Source of the DNA: Phorcus lineatus
Taxonomy: Eukaryota > Mollusca > Gastropoda > Trochida > Trochidae
Assembly (NCBI GenBank): GCA_921293015.1
Contig: OV121085.1
Coordinates: 13,789,731 to 13,853,730 of the forward strand
Direction: 5' to 3'
Length of the DNA stretch: 64,000 nt
The notes below the pieces were generated by a model. That model saw only the letters and a list, made by a program, of their open reading frames with translations, searched no databases and was not told the DNA's origin. This document shows, in pieces, positions 35,520 through 47,125 of the stretch. How positions within the stretch are numbered: the stretch's first letter is position 1; each line of letters begins with the position of its first letter. Both the position numbers and the translations under genes were made by a program.

Positions 35520-37618
35520 TAGATGTATATCCTGTGTATAAAGTCATAAGTTAGTATAGACGTAAATTATGTTTCCATAGATTTGTATGTTGTTGGACAT
35601 GGTTCATACAGACGTTTTGTTTGGAGAGGAATACATCTTATCATTCATGTCTGAGAACTGCATCAAATAGAAATTAGCCACATATCTAAGGAACTCTCTT
35701 TGGGCCCCTCTAAATATCCGCCATTTGGGCACTATTATAGAAAATCAAGGGATAGTGAGGTGTCCAAACCTAACATAGCTGTTCACATACCTAGAGTTGT
35801 GCGATAACTTCATAGCGACCTGTCAATGAGTACTCTCGGATTGAACAAAATCATTATTGCAACCACATCTAGTTGAAATGAGAGACATTTTGACTTTTGT
35901 TACCTATAACTATTACATTGATTGTGTTTCAGACATATTTATCCACAATGAGAGTTAAATTTGTTTGTACATAAATACTATTTTACAGTTACAGACATGA
36001 TTTGTAAATTCTCATCACTGATAATGTCTTTAAGAGATATGTTAAATCATCGCTCAAACGTTACATTTAGATTTGTAGGCGAATAGGAAGTCACCAGCGT
36101 TTAAATTAGAGCTTACCATGCTATAACATCCCGATGGTGATGTACTGCACGGAATGATCTCAAAATAATCACTGCTGAAGAAGCCCGATGGTATATAGGT
36201 ATGTATAAACGTTTCCTGATAACCTGTGATGTATGATTAGTTGAAATAGTTCAAATATCAAATATACAAACAAATTTTGATAAAAACTTAAAACTTTGCG
36301 ACGTTACGAAACGTTGTCTCTTATAATTTGATATTTTGGGATGACTGTATTCTCTCCCAAAAGAGGTAGCTATGTCATAATTTTTTTTATAGGGATGACT
36401 GCGATAAAACACAATTGTGACTTTTGAAATTTATGAAGACACAATGCTATTACGTTACATTGTTGCGACCTCGATTAGACCACCAACTGCTCACTCCAGC
36501 ATATTTGGCGATAACTTATCAGGTCGACTGCTTTGCATTGTCAGTAAGTCTGGACATTGTTCATGTTAGGTACGCATGGCCGAGTATAGTAAAACTATAT
36601 ACTGACTCATCATTTCTAACGAGGACAATTAACAGGTTTGTTAATTAATTATTAAACACTTGTTAGTTTTTGTTAACTTCATGCGAATAGTTACACAGTT
36701 TTATGTAAAAATGGCCATTTTCATTATAGAGGTTTGCCGGTGGTGATTTGAAAACACAAAATTATGGTGAATGATTTTATGTGAAGTATAATAACATAAA
36801 TATCACCACATTGTATTTGTCTACACTCATTGTTATCGATATCAGCATTTTCGTCTTGAAACTCCTTAAATATGCACTTCCCACCTTATTTGAAAATAAT
36901 AAACTGTATATTCTATTTCCAAGATATGTTGTACATAATATTCATTCAATAAAGTTTATTGAAACCTCTCACTGATATTTGATGGAGGTATATAATGAAA
37001 ATGTTTTTTGCTAGGACTACATCCCAGGGAAACGCGAAAAGTATATGGTTACAAAAAACAAAACTCTTCTGACAAGTGAAAACGATGTATATTTACCAAA
37101 CCTTAAGGAAATTAAACTCTGATTTCTGCCCTGTTTCACAACAGAATAAGCGGTGCGCATAGGGCAGTCACGCAGGATGATTTTCAAACTATCGCCTTTC
37201 TTATTCGGGAATATTCTAAAATCTTCACGATAAGAAAGAGAAGACGAATTTGCAAAATATGAAATTCCATTTATGAAGCAACAGTTTAAACATATAAAGT
37301 GTTTGTACCATATGTTGTTATCATTGAACTATGAACCAAACATCTGTCTTGAATTTTTCAGACACGTAGAGATCTTATCTATACACGCTGCATAACTGAT
37401 TTTAAAATATGAAATACCCATAAAGATTTGAAATTCTGAGAAGCGTAGAGGTCTATTATTTGTGAATAACTGTGGAAGTGTATCCACTTCAACGGACACT
37501 ACTATAACCTAATTTGATGATATTCTTTGATTGCTATTTGACGTTAATATTAGGTAACAAGGTACTGCATTAATCTGTAATAACAAGGACCTCAATCTGC
37601 AGACCAGACTGAAGAGCA
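35520..37618. other. LR2 3'UTR and intergenic
   Basis: No gene recognised. AATAAA at about 36947 could be the LR2 poly(A) signal, which would give a 3'UTR of about 1.4 kb; no closer perfect hexamer was noticed. Confidence 0.35.
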
Positions 37619-37667
37619 ATGTTTCTTGGACTCGGACTTTTCCTTTTACTGACAAGGAACGTAGCAG
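37619..37667 (+). CDS. CTL2 exon 1, signal peptide
   Basis: It reads MFLGLGLFLLLTRNVA, a hydrophobic leader aligned with the CTL1 leader and the same length (49 nt, phase 1). The boundary by comparison is G|GCAGAG, a poor GC donor. A GT five bases later would break the frame. Confidence 0.6.
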
Positions 37668-40600
37668 GCAGAGTGGCTTATTGATTGGATATACTGTAAC
37701 AAAATTGTGATTCATTCTGTCTGCAATACAAAACGTTCTTTGTTTTTATTCCAACTCTTCCAAATCATCTACATGTCGAGGCCTGGTTGGCGAGTTTGTT
37801 AGCTGAACTTAAGGTCAGTGCTGACAGTGTTGACTAACTGTGAGCGTGTTGGTCGAATTCCGCATGGAAATAGACTTGACCAGACATGGGTCTGTTCCAT
37901 TACAGATAATTTGATTCTAAATATAAGAATTTATAAAGTTTGATTCTAAATCTAAATTCTAAATACATTTGGAAATTGATTAAGGATTATTTTTCAGACA
38001 CGGTGAATTGGAGTTCATATAACGTTTTATTTGTCATATGCGCCGTATTTGTATGATATATTAGCAGAAAAGGAAGGCTGTAGAAGAAAGTAAAACAACA
38101 AATACCATTAATATTTTGCATTAATCCAAGATGGCGCAGACATTACCATTTTCCAATTTCGTGGTCTCATTAAGCTCATGATCAATGACCATATCTACTA
38201 AAAAATCAAAATAACTGTTTTATACGGTTTAATACTACGAATACACAACATGAAGCACAATGCAGATTATATCACACAACATAAGAGGTTTGCAGTGAAA
38301 TAGAAAAAACGTCCTATGGTCAAAGCATGTTCATTTCTTAGTTAACATAATTGCAGAGGAGATTTAGATGACTGTCTTTTCTTAGTTTTGATAAATCATT
38401 GATTTTATCATCACCATGATGCATCTTGGCCCATGTATATTCTTTATATCACATTTATATCCTTCCATATTACAGGTGAATGTTGCGGGTGGATTCGTCA
38501 AGGCAACTCCTGTTATATGTTTATGGGTGAACATGCAACTTGGTTTGAAGCAAGTGTAAGTTAAGATAACGTTTCAATTGCGTGTTTTTCCTCTCTCTTC
38601 GGCAAAGACGTTAATTCTGTGAGATATAAGAATAATTTGTACTTGACAGGACTTGATTTTACATTAAGGACTGTTTTACATTTTGTGCCTCTAACGATGT
38701 AATATATACCAGAACTTGTATAAATTCGCGTAGCGTTGCGATTTTATGCAAATTGTGTGCTGTTATACATCGATAGAGGCACAACAAATGTGAAACATTC
38801 CTTATAATTACAAAATCAAGTTATTTCCAAAGATTTTCGGAATCATCTAAATCATCTGGAATAATTGTCGTGAATATTAAGCTTGTTACACACAACAATG
38901 CATGGTCGAGTCCAAATTGAGAAATTCATTAACTAAAACGTTGACGCTTGACGCTTGTACATTCACAGTTCTCCTTGACTCGAGTCCGCATTTTGTTAAT
39001 ACCCCATGATATATTCAAAATGGCTACTGATGCAAACTATCAAGCTTCAAGACTCAGTTATCAAAATCAAGAGTTTTCTGTGAAAGTAATAGTTTCTCTT
39101 AGGATACGAAAATACTATCTCATTCTAATTCTCATTAAAGCAGTTTTAAATATGATGAGATGCGTATATTTCTTATTTGGAAAAGGTCGTAGTTGTCCTA
39201 CTCGGACTAGCTGTTGTGTCAATTTGTTCCGTTTGATTGTGAGGTCACTAAGAATAAATGTACGCGCTATGAATGCTATTTTTTTCTGCATCTATCAAGC
39301 ATTGGTTGCATGCTTTTGAGAGCTATCGTCCAATCAAAATCGGCGAAAAATGTGTATTTTGTAGTTATATTAATGCATCCTATCACGACTCTTAACAATA
39401 ATATTCTTATCTGTAAGTTAACAATGTATCAAAATATGAAATATATATATTTAAATAAAGTTATTCTAAACAAAGTTATGTCCGTCTTAGAACAACAGTC
39501 TTAGATTCATTCAAACTAAGTTTGATTTTGAACTGATGAAAGCAATGTTTATCCCTTGAAAAGAATTTTTGGGATAGAACGCGATCACAATTGGTGGGAA
39601 ATTATGGAAACGGCTAGTGTTTGCGGACAATTTTATGGAAGAGTTGAGATTTTTCTTGTCCATTTCATAAAATACTGAATAACCTCCCCAATGTATCTTC
39701 CCGGGTAAAATGTGTCAATTAAACTAAAAACAGGTATAACAATCATTTTGCCTGATCTTTCCATTGAAAATATTTTGTTATAAGATGAGAAGTAATTTCT
39801 ATATCTTATTATCAATAATCCTTCAGTGTATTTTTTTTTAAGATACACATTTGTTCCTATTTTTTCTTAGATTCAAACATTTTATTTTACAAAAACTGAC
39901 ACCATGTTGATGCATTATGTGTATCATAAGACGAATTTACAGACCATTTGCGGAAACCATGAAGCCGAACTAGCATCCATCCAGTCAGCAGATGAAGATC
40001 ACTTCATCAGAGGGTACTTGAATGTGTTTGCTGGTAAATAACATTAAATGGGTCTTCCTTTTTATGTCAAAAGATTTTAACTATAATGGGCTAGTTACCT
40101 GTCTATTCTTATGATTTATAACAACTATGGCTCACTATGCATTTATCTATAATTTCAGGGACTACAGGTATTTTCAAATGGTCTGCAGAAATGTAAGATC
40201 TTAAAGGGAAATGATTTGCTTTAATGGTGTTGTGAAAGGCTTTTCGCGACTGTAAGATCCTTGTAGATTTTTTAATTCCTGAGGAGTCAGCCGAACGGAA
40301 CGCGAAATCTAAAAGGATCTTATAGTCGCGAAAAGCCTTTCACAACACCATTTAAGCAAATCATTTCCCTTTAAGATCTTACATTTCTGCATGATGTTTT
40401 CCTTTTAGACCATTTGAAATCAATGTCAGGCTGCAAAGTAAAACATAAAAATCACGGTTTTCGAGTCTACAGCATTTTTCAAGGGCGATAAATGGACTAA
40501 AATATCCAAAATTACGTTTCTCACAATAAATGTAATAATATAAGACATAAAGTCTTGCATCTTGCATATAATAACGCAAACACAACTTAAAAAGCACTTT

Positions 40601-41988
40601 GACATATGCTGTTTAGAATGTCACCTGGCAAATATGACAAAACGTTTGCATTGGCTATTTACCGATCAGATATTTTACAAATCTTTCTTTATGGTAATAA
40701 ATGTTTGGATAAACATTATAATACTAGTACTGAACAGAATCGATCAATGACTCTGCAAAAACTAAGATTGGAGCAGTGCATCTAAATATTACTTTGAAAA
40801 TCTTAATGTTATTGTGATGTTTTTGTAATAGTAATTGAACAAACAAACTGCAGTCAGATACGAATGAAACTTTTTACTGATTTATGATATTGTTTTACAA
40901 ACTGACATTTGTTAAAAATAGCACTAGGCGCAAACATGAAAACATGGCTAGGCGGTACCGACATGGAAATAGAAGGGATATGGAAATGGGCACCAAGTGG
41001 GGAGAGGTTTACCTACACTTCCTGGTACCCAGGCCAACCTGAACTGCCGGATGGAGGGGACTGTCTGGTATTGTATCCACACAACTCCTCAAGTGGCTAC
41101 ACATGGGGAGATTTTCGATGCCATAATCAAATTAGCTTTATTTGTGAGAAACAGTAAGTTAATAATTCGATTAATCATAATCATAAAATAGTTAATGTTA
41201 TTATATTACGATTTGTGAAATATGCCATTTATCGGTGAAAATATAACCCGTATTTTCACTGAGTGAAATAAAAATGGTATTTTACACTGTAAAATGATGC
41301 AATAATCATATGACATCGTCGGTGACGTCATAAAACATTTAAAGGACGTCATGCAACAGCCGCCCTAGCAAAGTAGTTTAGCTTCTCCATTCATATTGTT
41401 AGGGTCATTTACGGTGTTTTTGGAAACATGATAAATAGAACATTTGACATTTCTCGTCGAATACCATGTATATCTCATCTGTGAAATAGAAAATCATATA
41501 TTTACACTCGTGGCTACGCCACTGGTGAAAATAAAAATTTCTACTTCAATCGATTAGATTTCCATGGAATTCGACGAGAAATGTCAAGTATCCTCTTTTT
41601 ATGTCATTATACATCTTAATACGGCATTTCACTGATGAAAAGTAAATTTTATTCAAATCATCATCAGAAAAGATACATAAAGTTACACTAGTGATGATAG
41701 TTACCAATTGTTATAATGATATGAGAATTAAGTCGTTTCTAATAATGAAACTCATATAGGTTTGTGAAAATATCCAGTAAAAGGAACACCAAAAGAAACT
41801 TAAACATTACTTGAAATGATACTCCAAAGTTCAAAATGCCCCTTAACAGATTTAAGGATCGACAATTGTTGATTTTAGAAATAAGCATGGTTCCTATACT
41901 TTCTTGTTTCGCTTTTTTTGGTGGCTCAGTATATAATGTTTGTTTATCATCTGTTTGCAGGGTTTCCACTAACCCTTTAGTTGGTTGA
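37619..41988 (+). CDS. CTL2: secreted C-type lectin, five exons, intact
   Basis: Exons 37619-37667, 38476-38555, 39943-40033, 40922-41153 and 41961-41988 total 480 nt, giving 159 residues: a signal peptide of about 16 residues and one long-form C-type lectin domain. The domain has the ECC..W and NSCY start, the TICGNHEAEL.SIQS helix, WLGG core, WYPGQPE loop, DC, WGD.RC and a final FICEK, so all expected cysteines are present. The sugar-binding QPD/EPN position reads QPE and WND reads WGD, so calcium-dependent binding may be changed or lost. It is a secreted paralogue of CTL1 without its lesions. The weak points are a non-consensus GC donor after exon 1 and the very short last exon. Confidence 0.75.
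37772..37865 (+). repeat. tRNA-like fragment, possible SINE head, in CTL2 intron 1
   Basis: TTGGCGAGTTTGTTAGC resembles a pol III A box (TGGCNNAGTNGG-type) and GGTCGAATTCC at 37851-37861 resembles a B box (GGTTCGAATCC), about 60 bases apart. I could not fold a proper acceptor stem, so this is at best a tRNA-derived SINE or tRNA relic. Confidence 0.3.
38476..38555 (+). CDS. CTL2 exon 2, start of C-type lectin domain
   Basis: Acceptor CATATTACAG, then ECCGWIRQGNSCYMFMGEH, ATW and donor AGT|GTAAGT. It is 80 nt from phase 1 to phase 0. The Cys pair, WIR and SCY motifs align with CTL1 exon 2. Confidence 0.85.
39943..40033 (+). CDS. CTL2 exon 3, CTLD helix region
   Basis: Acceptor AATTTACAG, then TICGNHEAELASIQSADEDH, ending LNVFA at G|GTAAAT. 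It is 91 nt, identical in length and phase to CTL1 exon 3, with a sense codon (GTG) where CTL1 has TAA. Confidence 0.85.
40172..40419. mobile_element. Fold-back (long hairpin) element in CTL2 intron 3
   Basis: Arms 40186-40260 and about 40314-40388 are near-perfect inverted copies of about 75 bases (AGAAATGTAAGATCTTAAAG ... TGTGAAAGGCTTTTCGCGAC), with an internal loop of about 53 bases. An outer pair TTTCAAATGGTCT/AGACCATTTGAAA closes the element. It has no coding capacity. It could form a strong hairpin in the pre-mRNA. Confidence 0.85.
40922..41153 (+). CDS. CTL2 exon 4, CTLD core
   Basis: The acceptor is GTTAAAAATAG. The frame reads ALGANMKTWLGG, IWKWAPSGERFTYTSWYPGQ, PELPDGGDCLVL, SGYTWGDFRCHNQISFICEK. 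It has three domain cysteines and exits in phase 2 at CA|GTAAGT. It is 232 nt, one base shorter than the frameshifted CTL1 exon. Confidence 0.9.
41445..41586. repeat. Inverted repeat in CTL2 intron 4
   Basis: TGACATTTCTCGTCGAAT at 41445-41462 is repeated inverted as ATTCGACGAGAAATGTCA ending at 41586; CCATG next to each arm extends the pairing. It is a probable small fold-back element. Confidence 0.7.
41961..41988 (+). CDS. CTL2 exon 5, short C-terminal exon (candidate)
   Basis: Acceptor ATCTGTTTGCAG, then a phase-2 continuation reading VSTNPLVG and TGA (41986-41988). Chosen because its length equals the proposed CTL1 exon 5 (28 nt) and total coding length divides by three. An AATAAA at about 42067 follows. 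Other acceptors downstream cannot be excluded. Confidence 0.4.
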
Positions 41989-42069
41989 CCCAAATGTAGA
42001 TGAGATCTGCAGATGCATGGCAATCAAGTTATTTTATCATTATGTTATATCTTCATTAAGTCTACAAAT

Positions 42070-43107
42070 AAATTTCTTTTGCGTTTTGTTTTGTCCCATG
42101 ACTTGTTATAATTGCATGCAAAAACGAATCTCCTTGTAAGGTGAAGTCGTCAAAGCCCATATATAACATGAATTTATAATGTTTTGTTCGTTTTCTATAC
42201 GAACTAATCCATTCATCATAAACTGAGTCAGTTATATCGTCTTGGTCGGGTTGAGGTCGGCATGAGCACAATGAATGCCAGTACATGAACTGTAAGTTAG
42301 CCAAATCAACAGCTCGATTCAATGATTTTGTCTAAGTTAAAAAGTTGAACAAACTCATTATATAATTTCACTCTGAATAAAACAAAATGAGAGATTTAAG
42401 TCATTTCGTACAATTTTTGTGCAATCATCAATATGCCGATGGTTAAGTTTAGTGGATTTAAGACTTTCCTTTAACGAACACAAAGAAACTGACTTTTTCA
42501 CTAATCATCACGAATTTTCCAAGTTTAAAAGTATTTCGGTTTTTTTTGTGAAATCATAAATCTGCTGATTGGTCAGTGAGGCAGATTTAAGACATTTGTT
42601 TCATAAATCATAAATGAAATTACTTTTAATCAAAACGTCTTGACTTTGAAATGCAAATGTTCGACATTACCTGTCAAGTTGAATAAGCAGAATAAGTCAG
42701 CAACTACGCCGGGCGACATACACGATTCAGATGTCTGAATTATGTCAGATTTCCCAAACATGGTAATCTGTTCCACTTTGGAGCATGTTATCAAACATTC
42801 TATTTAATAATGCAAGGATTTCGTCATTCTCTGCTCTGTTTGTGACTTGTCAACGATCACGATTAGGGGAGGAACTAAATTTCTTGTTAATCGATCCTCG
42901 AGTTGATTGTCAAATCACATGGAAAGTATTTTTCGTTGTTCTTTGGGGTTGTTTGTTTACATTGTAGTCTATTCACCATGCATTATATAGATACGGCTCT
43001 TTAAGGATTTTAAAGCGATACAAATATCTATTATTTGCAAATGTTTACCTTTCTCAGGAGAATCCATTTGAGTTGGCTAAATTTAAGTTATAAAACACAT
43101 AAATAGA
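42070..43107. other. Intergenic, nothing recognised
   Basis: No coding or repeat structure supported. The minus-strand frame at 42062-42322 has no family signature. Confidence 0.4.
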
Positions 43108-43380
43108 TCAGGAAGAGAGTGATTGATCGAAAGCTTTAGGGAATAGATGGGAAGAAAGCCATAGAATAGATATAAAAACATTCGTATCATAAGCAGCCTG
43201 TAGCTTGTAGTCCAGGGCGTGGTGTGAAATAGCCCTACAAAGACTCGATTTGGGAAGATCTCCGATCACTTTGATGCAGAAGCGTTGTGGTCGGTCAAGG
43301 CTTATTATTTCACTCTTTGATAGACTTGACCAGAGCTCACAACCGTAACATGCTTTAGAAAAAGTCAAGATCATCACCAT
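43108..43380 (-). pseudogene. Non-LTR retrotransposon fragment (reverse transcriptase C-terminal region)
   Basis: The 90-codon frame contains ACYGCELWSSLSKSEIISLD, then RPQRFCIKVIGDLPKSS. It resembles the LYG.ELW......L...Q..C.K...LP segment that follows the catalytic domain in many molluscan LINEs. Only this piece is present, without the polymerase core, so it is a relic. Confidence 0.6.
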
Positions 43381-43807
43381 GTTTTGAACAGGCCTTAAGG
43401 GCTCGATCCCACAAGTTACATTTGTTTGGAGTCCAATTCGATCATGTTAAATGGAATCGAGGTTTGAGTAGAGTTCCTTTTGAGAGTAAGCTGTACTGTT
43501 TTCTTATCTGTGAAGGTAAGAGCACTACTCTTCACATATGTTAAACAACTGTAGATTGCATGTCATTGGACTTAGCAGAGTAATGTCAGCTTGTGTTGTG
43601 CTTCGCCTTCATTTTTCAGGTTGTACATTAACGAGCTTAACCCCTCTTTCATGCATTATCTACCGCAACCACAATTGGTTAGGAGTATTGTAAGTTATGC
43701 TTATCAGTTGTTTTATTGTTGATGATTTTAGCTGAATCACAACGTTGAGCGGTGTAGTTTACCAACGCGTGAAACAACTAAACAGCATACACAATCGGTC
43801 CAACTTT

Positions 43808-44240
43808 CTTGGCACACTTTATAGACATGACAGGCTCCAAAAAGGAGTGTTGAAATTGATAAAAAGCTCCTGGTAACAGACAGCACAGTGTGATCAAGAT
43901 AACTGGACCTTGAACCATCTTCCCTGACTCAAACACGTATGGGACCCAAACCTCGGTTTCTTATAAGTATAAGTCATTAACACATCTGAATCAGTGACCA
44001 GAACCCTTGAACCAAGGCAGACACCTTTCTGTGAGAAAATGGGCACTGCATTGTAGGCATTTCAACAAGGATCAAGGAATCAATGTTTGTCCAATTCCAG
44101 AATTTCGCTATAAGCTACTGGTAACAAACAAAGAAATAAGTATGTTTTATATAAAACGTAGTTTGTATTGAATAAAATGCAAATATATAACTGCATTAGA
44201 GTTTACGTAGACCCTGTGATTGGATTAACCGTTTATTAAT
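43808..44240. repeat. Dispersed repeat, copy B (pairs with 768-1205)
   Basis: It is in the same orientation as copy A, with many blocks identical and small indels (for example GGACAGG of copy A is shortened here). It lies downstream of CTL2, whereas copy A lies upstream of CTL1, so the two do not mark a simple co-linear duplication. Confidence 0.6.
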
Positions 44241-44916
44241 TGTAGACTCAATCGCGATGACATTTTTGATGATAGGTAACCATTTTAAGATTGCCCATTG
44301 AGTTTGGCGAAAATATTTCAACATTCGACCTATTTGCATGTTTATCAGATTGAGTTTAACCGGTAGCTTATTGCACCTGTCCAAGCAATGTAAACTCTAT
44401 TTCAATTGTTTGCTATTAAACTGATGCCATATACCACTTGTATCATATGTTTTAAAAACATTTGTAAACATTTTGTATGTTGTTTGTATTAACTTTGTAT
44501 TTTATATTTTTGTAATCCATTTATTTGTATAAATTGTTGCATAAGATGTTTAAACAATACACAACATGCATGAATATGTATGGATCTAGCGCGCAAATCT
44601 GTCTGTGCGTCCTTCGGGGAACATGTGTGTCATTACATTCGTTTATCTGTGTTTGTTATTGTGTGTAGTTGGATAAGTAGTACTCTGTTCATATTCACGT
44701 ATCCCTGATATATAGCCATTTATGCTGGAAGCTGATAAAAAGTAAATATGTGAGAGTGATTAACCGAGGGGTTCAAAAGGAAGAGTTTGGTTACGAGTGT
44801 GTCAGTGTGCGTGCACTAGTTTATATGTGCAAGTATGAACGCACTTAGTTCAGTCGCTTATGTGCTTGAGAGTGGCAAGGATATGGACATTGTGCGCGCA
44901 TGTGCATACGCGGGTT

Positions 44917-44944
44917 ATGTATGTTTGTGTATGTATGTATGTAT

Positions 44945-44976
<32 letters not shown>

Positions 44977-45014
44977 CGTAGTAGAAGTAATAATAATAGT
45001 AGTAGTAATAATAA

Positions 45015-45088
<74 letters not shown>

Positions 45089-45089
45089 A
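44917..45089. repeat. (GTAT)n and (TAG)n microsatellites
   Basis: A short GTAT tract is followed by about 145 bases of TAG/AGT trinucleotides interrupted by AAT triplets. The long Ser or Val runs in its open frames are artefacts of the repeat. Confidence 0.95.
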
Positions 45090-46915
45090 TAATAAAGTAG
45101 TAGCAGAAAGTAATTTTGTACGTATGACCTGTACGTATGTCTTAAATGAACGATGATATCATTTCTTTTAGAGTTTTTAATTTTTATACTGTCTTAGAAG
45201 CGACCTAGCCGGATGTTTTTATATTGTTAACTCGATATTGTATGTACTGTATTACAGCATGTGATATTTTACTAAATACTTTTCATATCTCCTTCCTCAT
45301 TTCCTTATTCATCCTTCAGGCATGGTATTTGGAAGACAAGCTAATTTCGTATAACGTCTTCCTGATGAATTCCTGTAGAATTGATATCCTTAATTACAAG
45401 TATTGAAGAATAAAATGTTAAAGAAAACAATTATTATTATTTGAGAACAACTTTGATGTTTGCCTGCGTAACTCAATACTGAAGCACCACAAATAATTCT
45501 TAACAATTGAGTGTTACTGGTTTAACAATGAGAACATTCAAAGTTGTCATGATTATTAGGGGTGATTATTTACAAGGGACTATTTCGATACTTGTAGTCT
45601 TTTGCCACATACTATTGCGATACTTCATCAATAAATGAAATAACACAATTCATAATATTTGCTATCCTATAAACATATATAAGAATGTGAGTATGTAAGA
45701 CGTTTTAAAACAATCAGCATCACATAACTTGTTACCCACGAATTTGAACCAATAATGTCTTCCTCCTGTCCAGCTTGATTAATTTATATCCGCCAATAAC
45801 AAAATAGTAAAGTCATATCTCAGATTTCCAACAACTTGCCTGCGTAATTAAAAGTGTACGTTTGTTGATACACTCAATGAGGTTTACCGTGCTTTTAAGC
45901 CAATTAACATATGGACGGAGCTCATTCAATAAAGAATAGATGAATCAGGGAAACAAATGCAGAAATATATAGGTAAAGAACATTGGCCAACTAAGACATA
46001 ATCGAATTAAGTATTAGTTTAATTTAGTGCTTCTGTCACCTTCTTTAACTTTCGTTTCACCAAATGTAGTCCAACATTTTCTAGAATGATGTATCAAAGC
46101 GTTTATATATCTTAGTCTCATTGATGTATTGATGAAGGGACTTGACCACATTGTTATTGACATTTGAACTTCAAAAAGGTGTTCGCATACAATCATTGAA
46201 GTTGTCAGCTTTTTCATAAACAAAACCCGATCGCTAAACTGAATACATTGTTTCAAGTAGAGGTGGTTAAAGTGTGCAGAAAAATATTTAATGTTGTTCA
46301 TTGGCTTAAACTTGGATTGAAAGGTTAATCTAGTTAAGAAAAGTATCAACAGATATCAAGATTAAGTTATGCAAAGTGACAGACTAAAATAATAATAATC
46401 TCACTTAAGAATTTATTTAAAAACATATAGGATATCTATCACAAACAGATACAACAGCTATTTCTGGATATTTTAATTACAATTAATCTCATCATTGATT
46501 TCGGCATCATCCAAATATAAATGTTGCATATGATTATACAGCAATTATTATACCACATGTTAGTCTGAAGAGCCTCCCATTGTAAAATTTAGTTAACATG
46601 AAGGGGTCATTTTGCGGATTCTTATACTTATGCCAAGTAACATAACATGGCAAAGTTCTCCTCATCTCGGGTAACATAAGAAAGCCAGTGTCGCGATATC
46701 ATTGAGAACTTGTCACTTAGATTTTAGGGTCTTATAGTTTTATGCCAATATATAACCAATAACACCAGCATTTTAAGAAACGAATTGAAAATTGTCTCTC
46801 ACCATTTTGTATTTTATACAATAATAAGTTCAATTACAATGAAAGGCAAAGACAAAGATATAGACAACTTTTTTCTTTCCTATCAGACTTAACCTGTTAT
46901 TTCAACATTAGAAGA
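45090..46915. other. Intergenic, nothing recognised
   Basis: AT-rich. The minus-strand 111-codon frame at 46014-46349 has no recognisable features. Confidence 0.4.
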
Positions 46916-47064
46916 TATGACAGGTGCAACAGTTATCAGTCACATGATTAGACCAGGGAGTTTATTCGTTACACCTTGCGTTGACTGTGCGCCATTGTGA
47001 AATGGGGCTGGTAAGGTAAACATTGTCGGCGGAGAAGCCATTCCTTATGCATCGAGATATTTCA
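46916..47064 (+). promoter_or_regulatory. LR3 upstream block (promoter/5'UTR) duplicated from LR2
   Basis: It aligns with 23898-24034 over its whole length (GACAGGTGCAACAGTT, CAGTCACATGATTAGACCAG, CTTGCGTTGACTGTGCGCCA). The ETS-like core reads CAGGGAG here and would be weakened. The part GGTAAACATTGTCGG...GGAGAAG also matches LR1. Confidence 0.55.
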
Positions 47065-47125
47065 ATGGAATTGATTTTACAGAGAGTGTTTTTCCTGGTT
47101 ATTTCATTATGTCCTTCTTTTGCAG
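47065..47125 (+). CDS. LR3 exon 1, signal peptide; rest of gene not found
   Basis: It reads MELILQRVFFLVISLCPSFA, 61 nt, phase 1, with donor CAG|GTAAGA, and is a close paralogue of LR2 exon 1 with an intact signal peptide. No copy of the lectin, transmembrane or tail exons was seen between here and the satellite array. LR3 is therefore an orphan first exon, or its other exons lie beyond the window. Confidence 0.65.

Noticed and set aside
38948-39504. Open frames of 123 and 96 codons in CTL2 intron 2
   Set aside because: No family signature, and they lie between well-phased CTL2 exons; chance frames.
44860-45156. Open frames with long Ser or Val runs
   Set aside because: They are read straight from the TAG trinucleotide repeat in different frames; no real coding sequence surrounds it.
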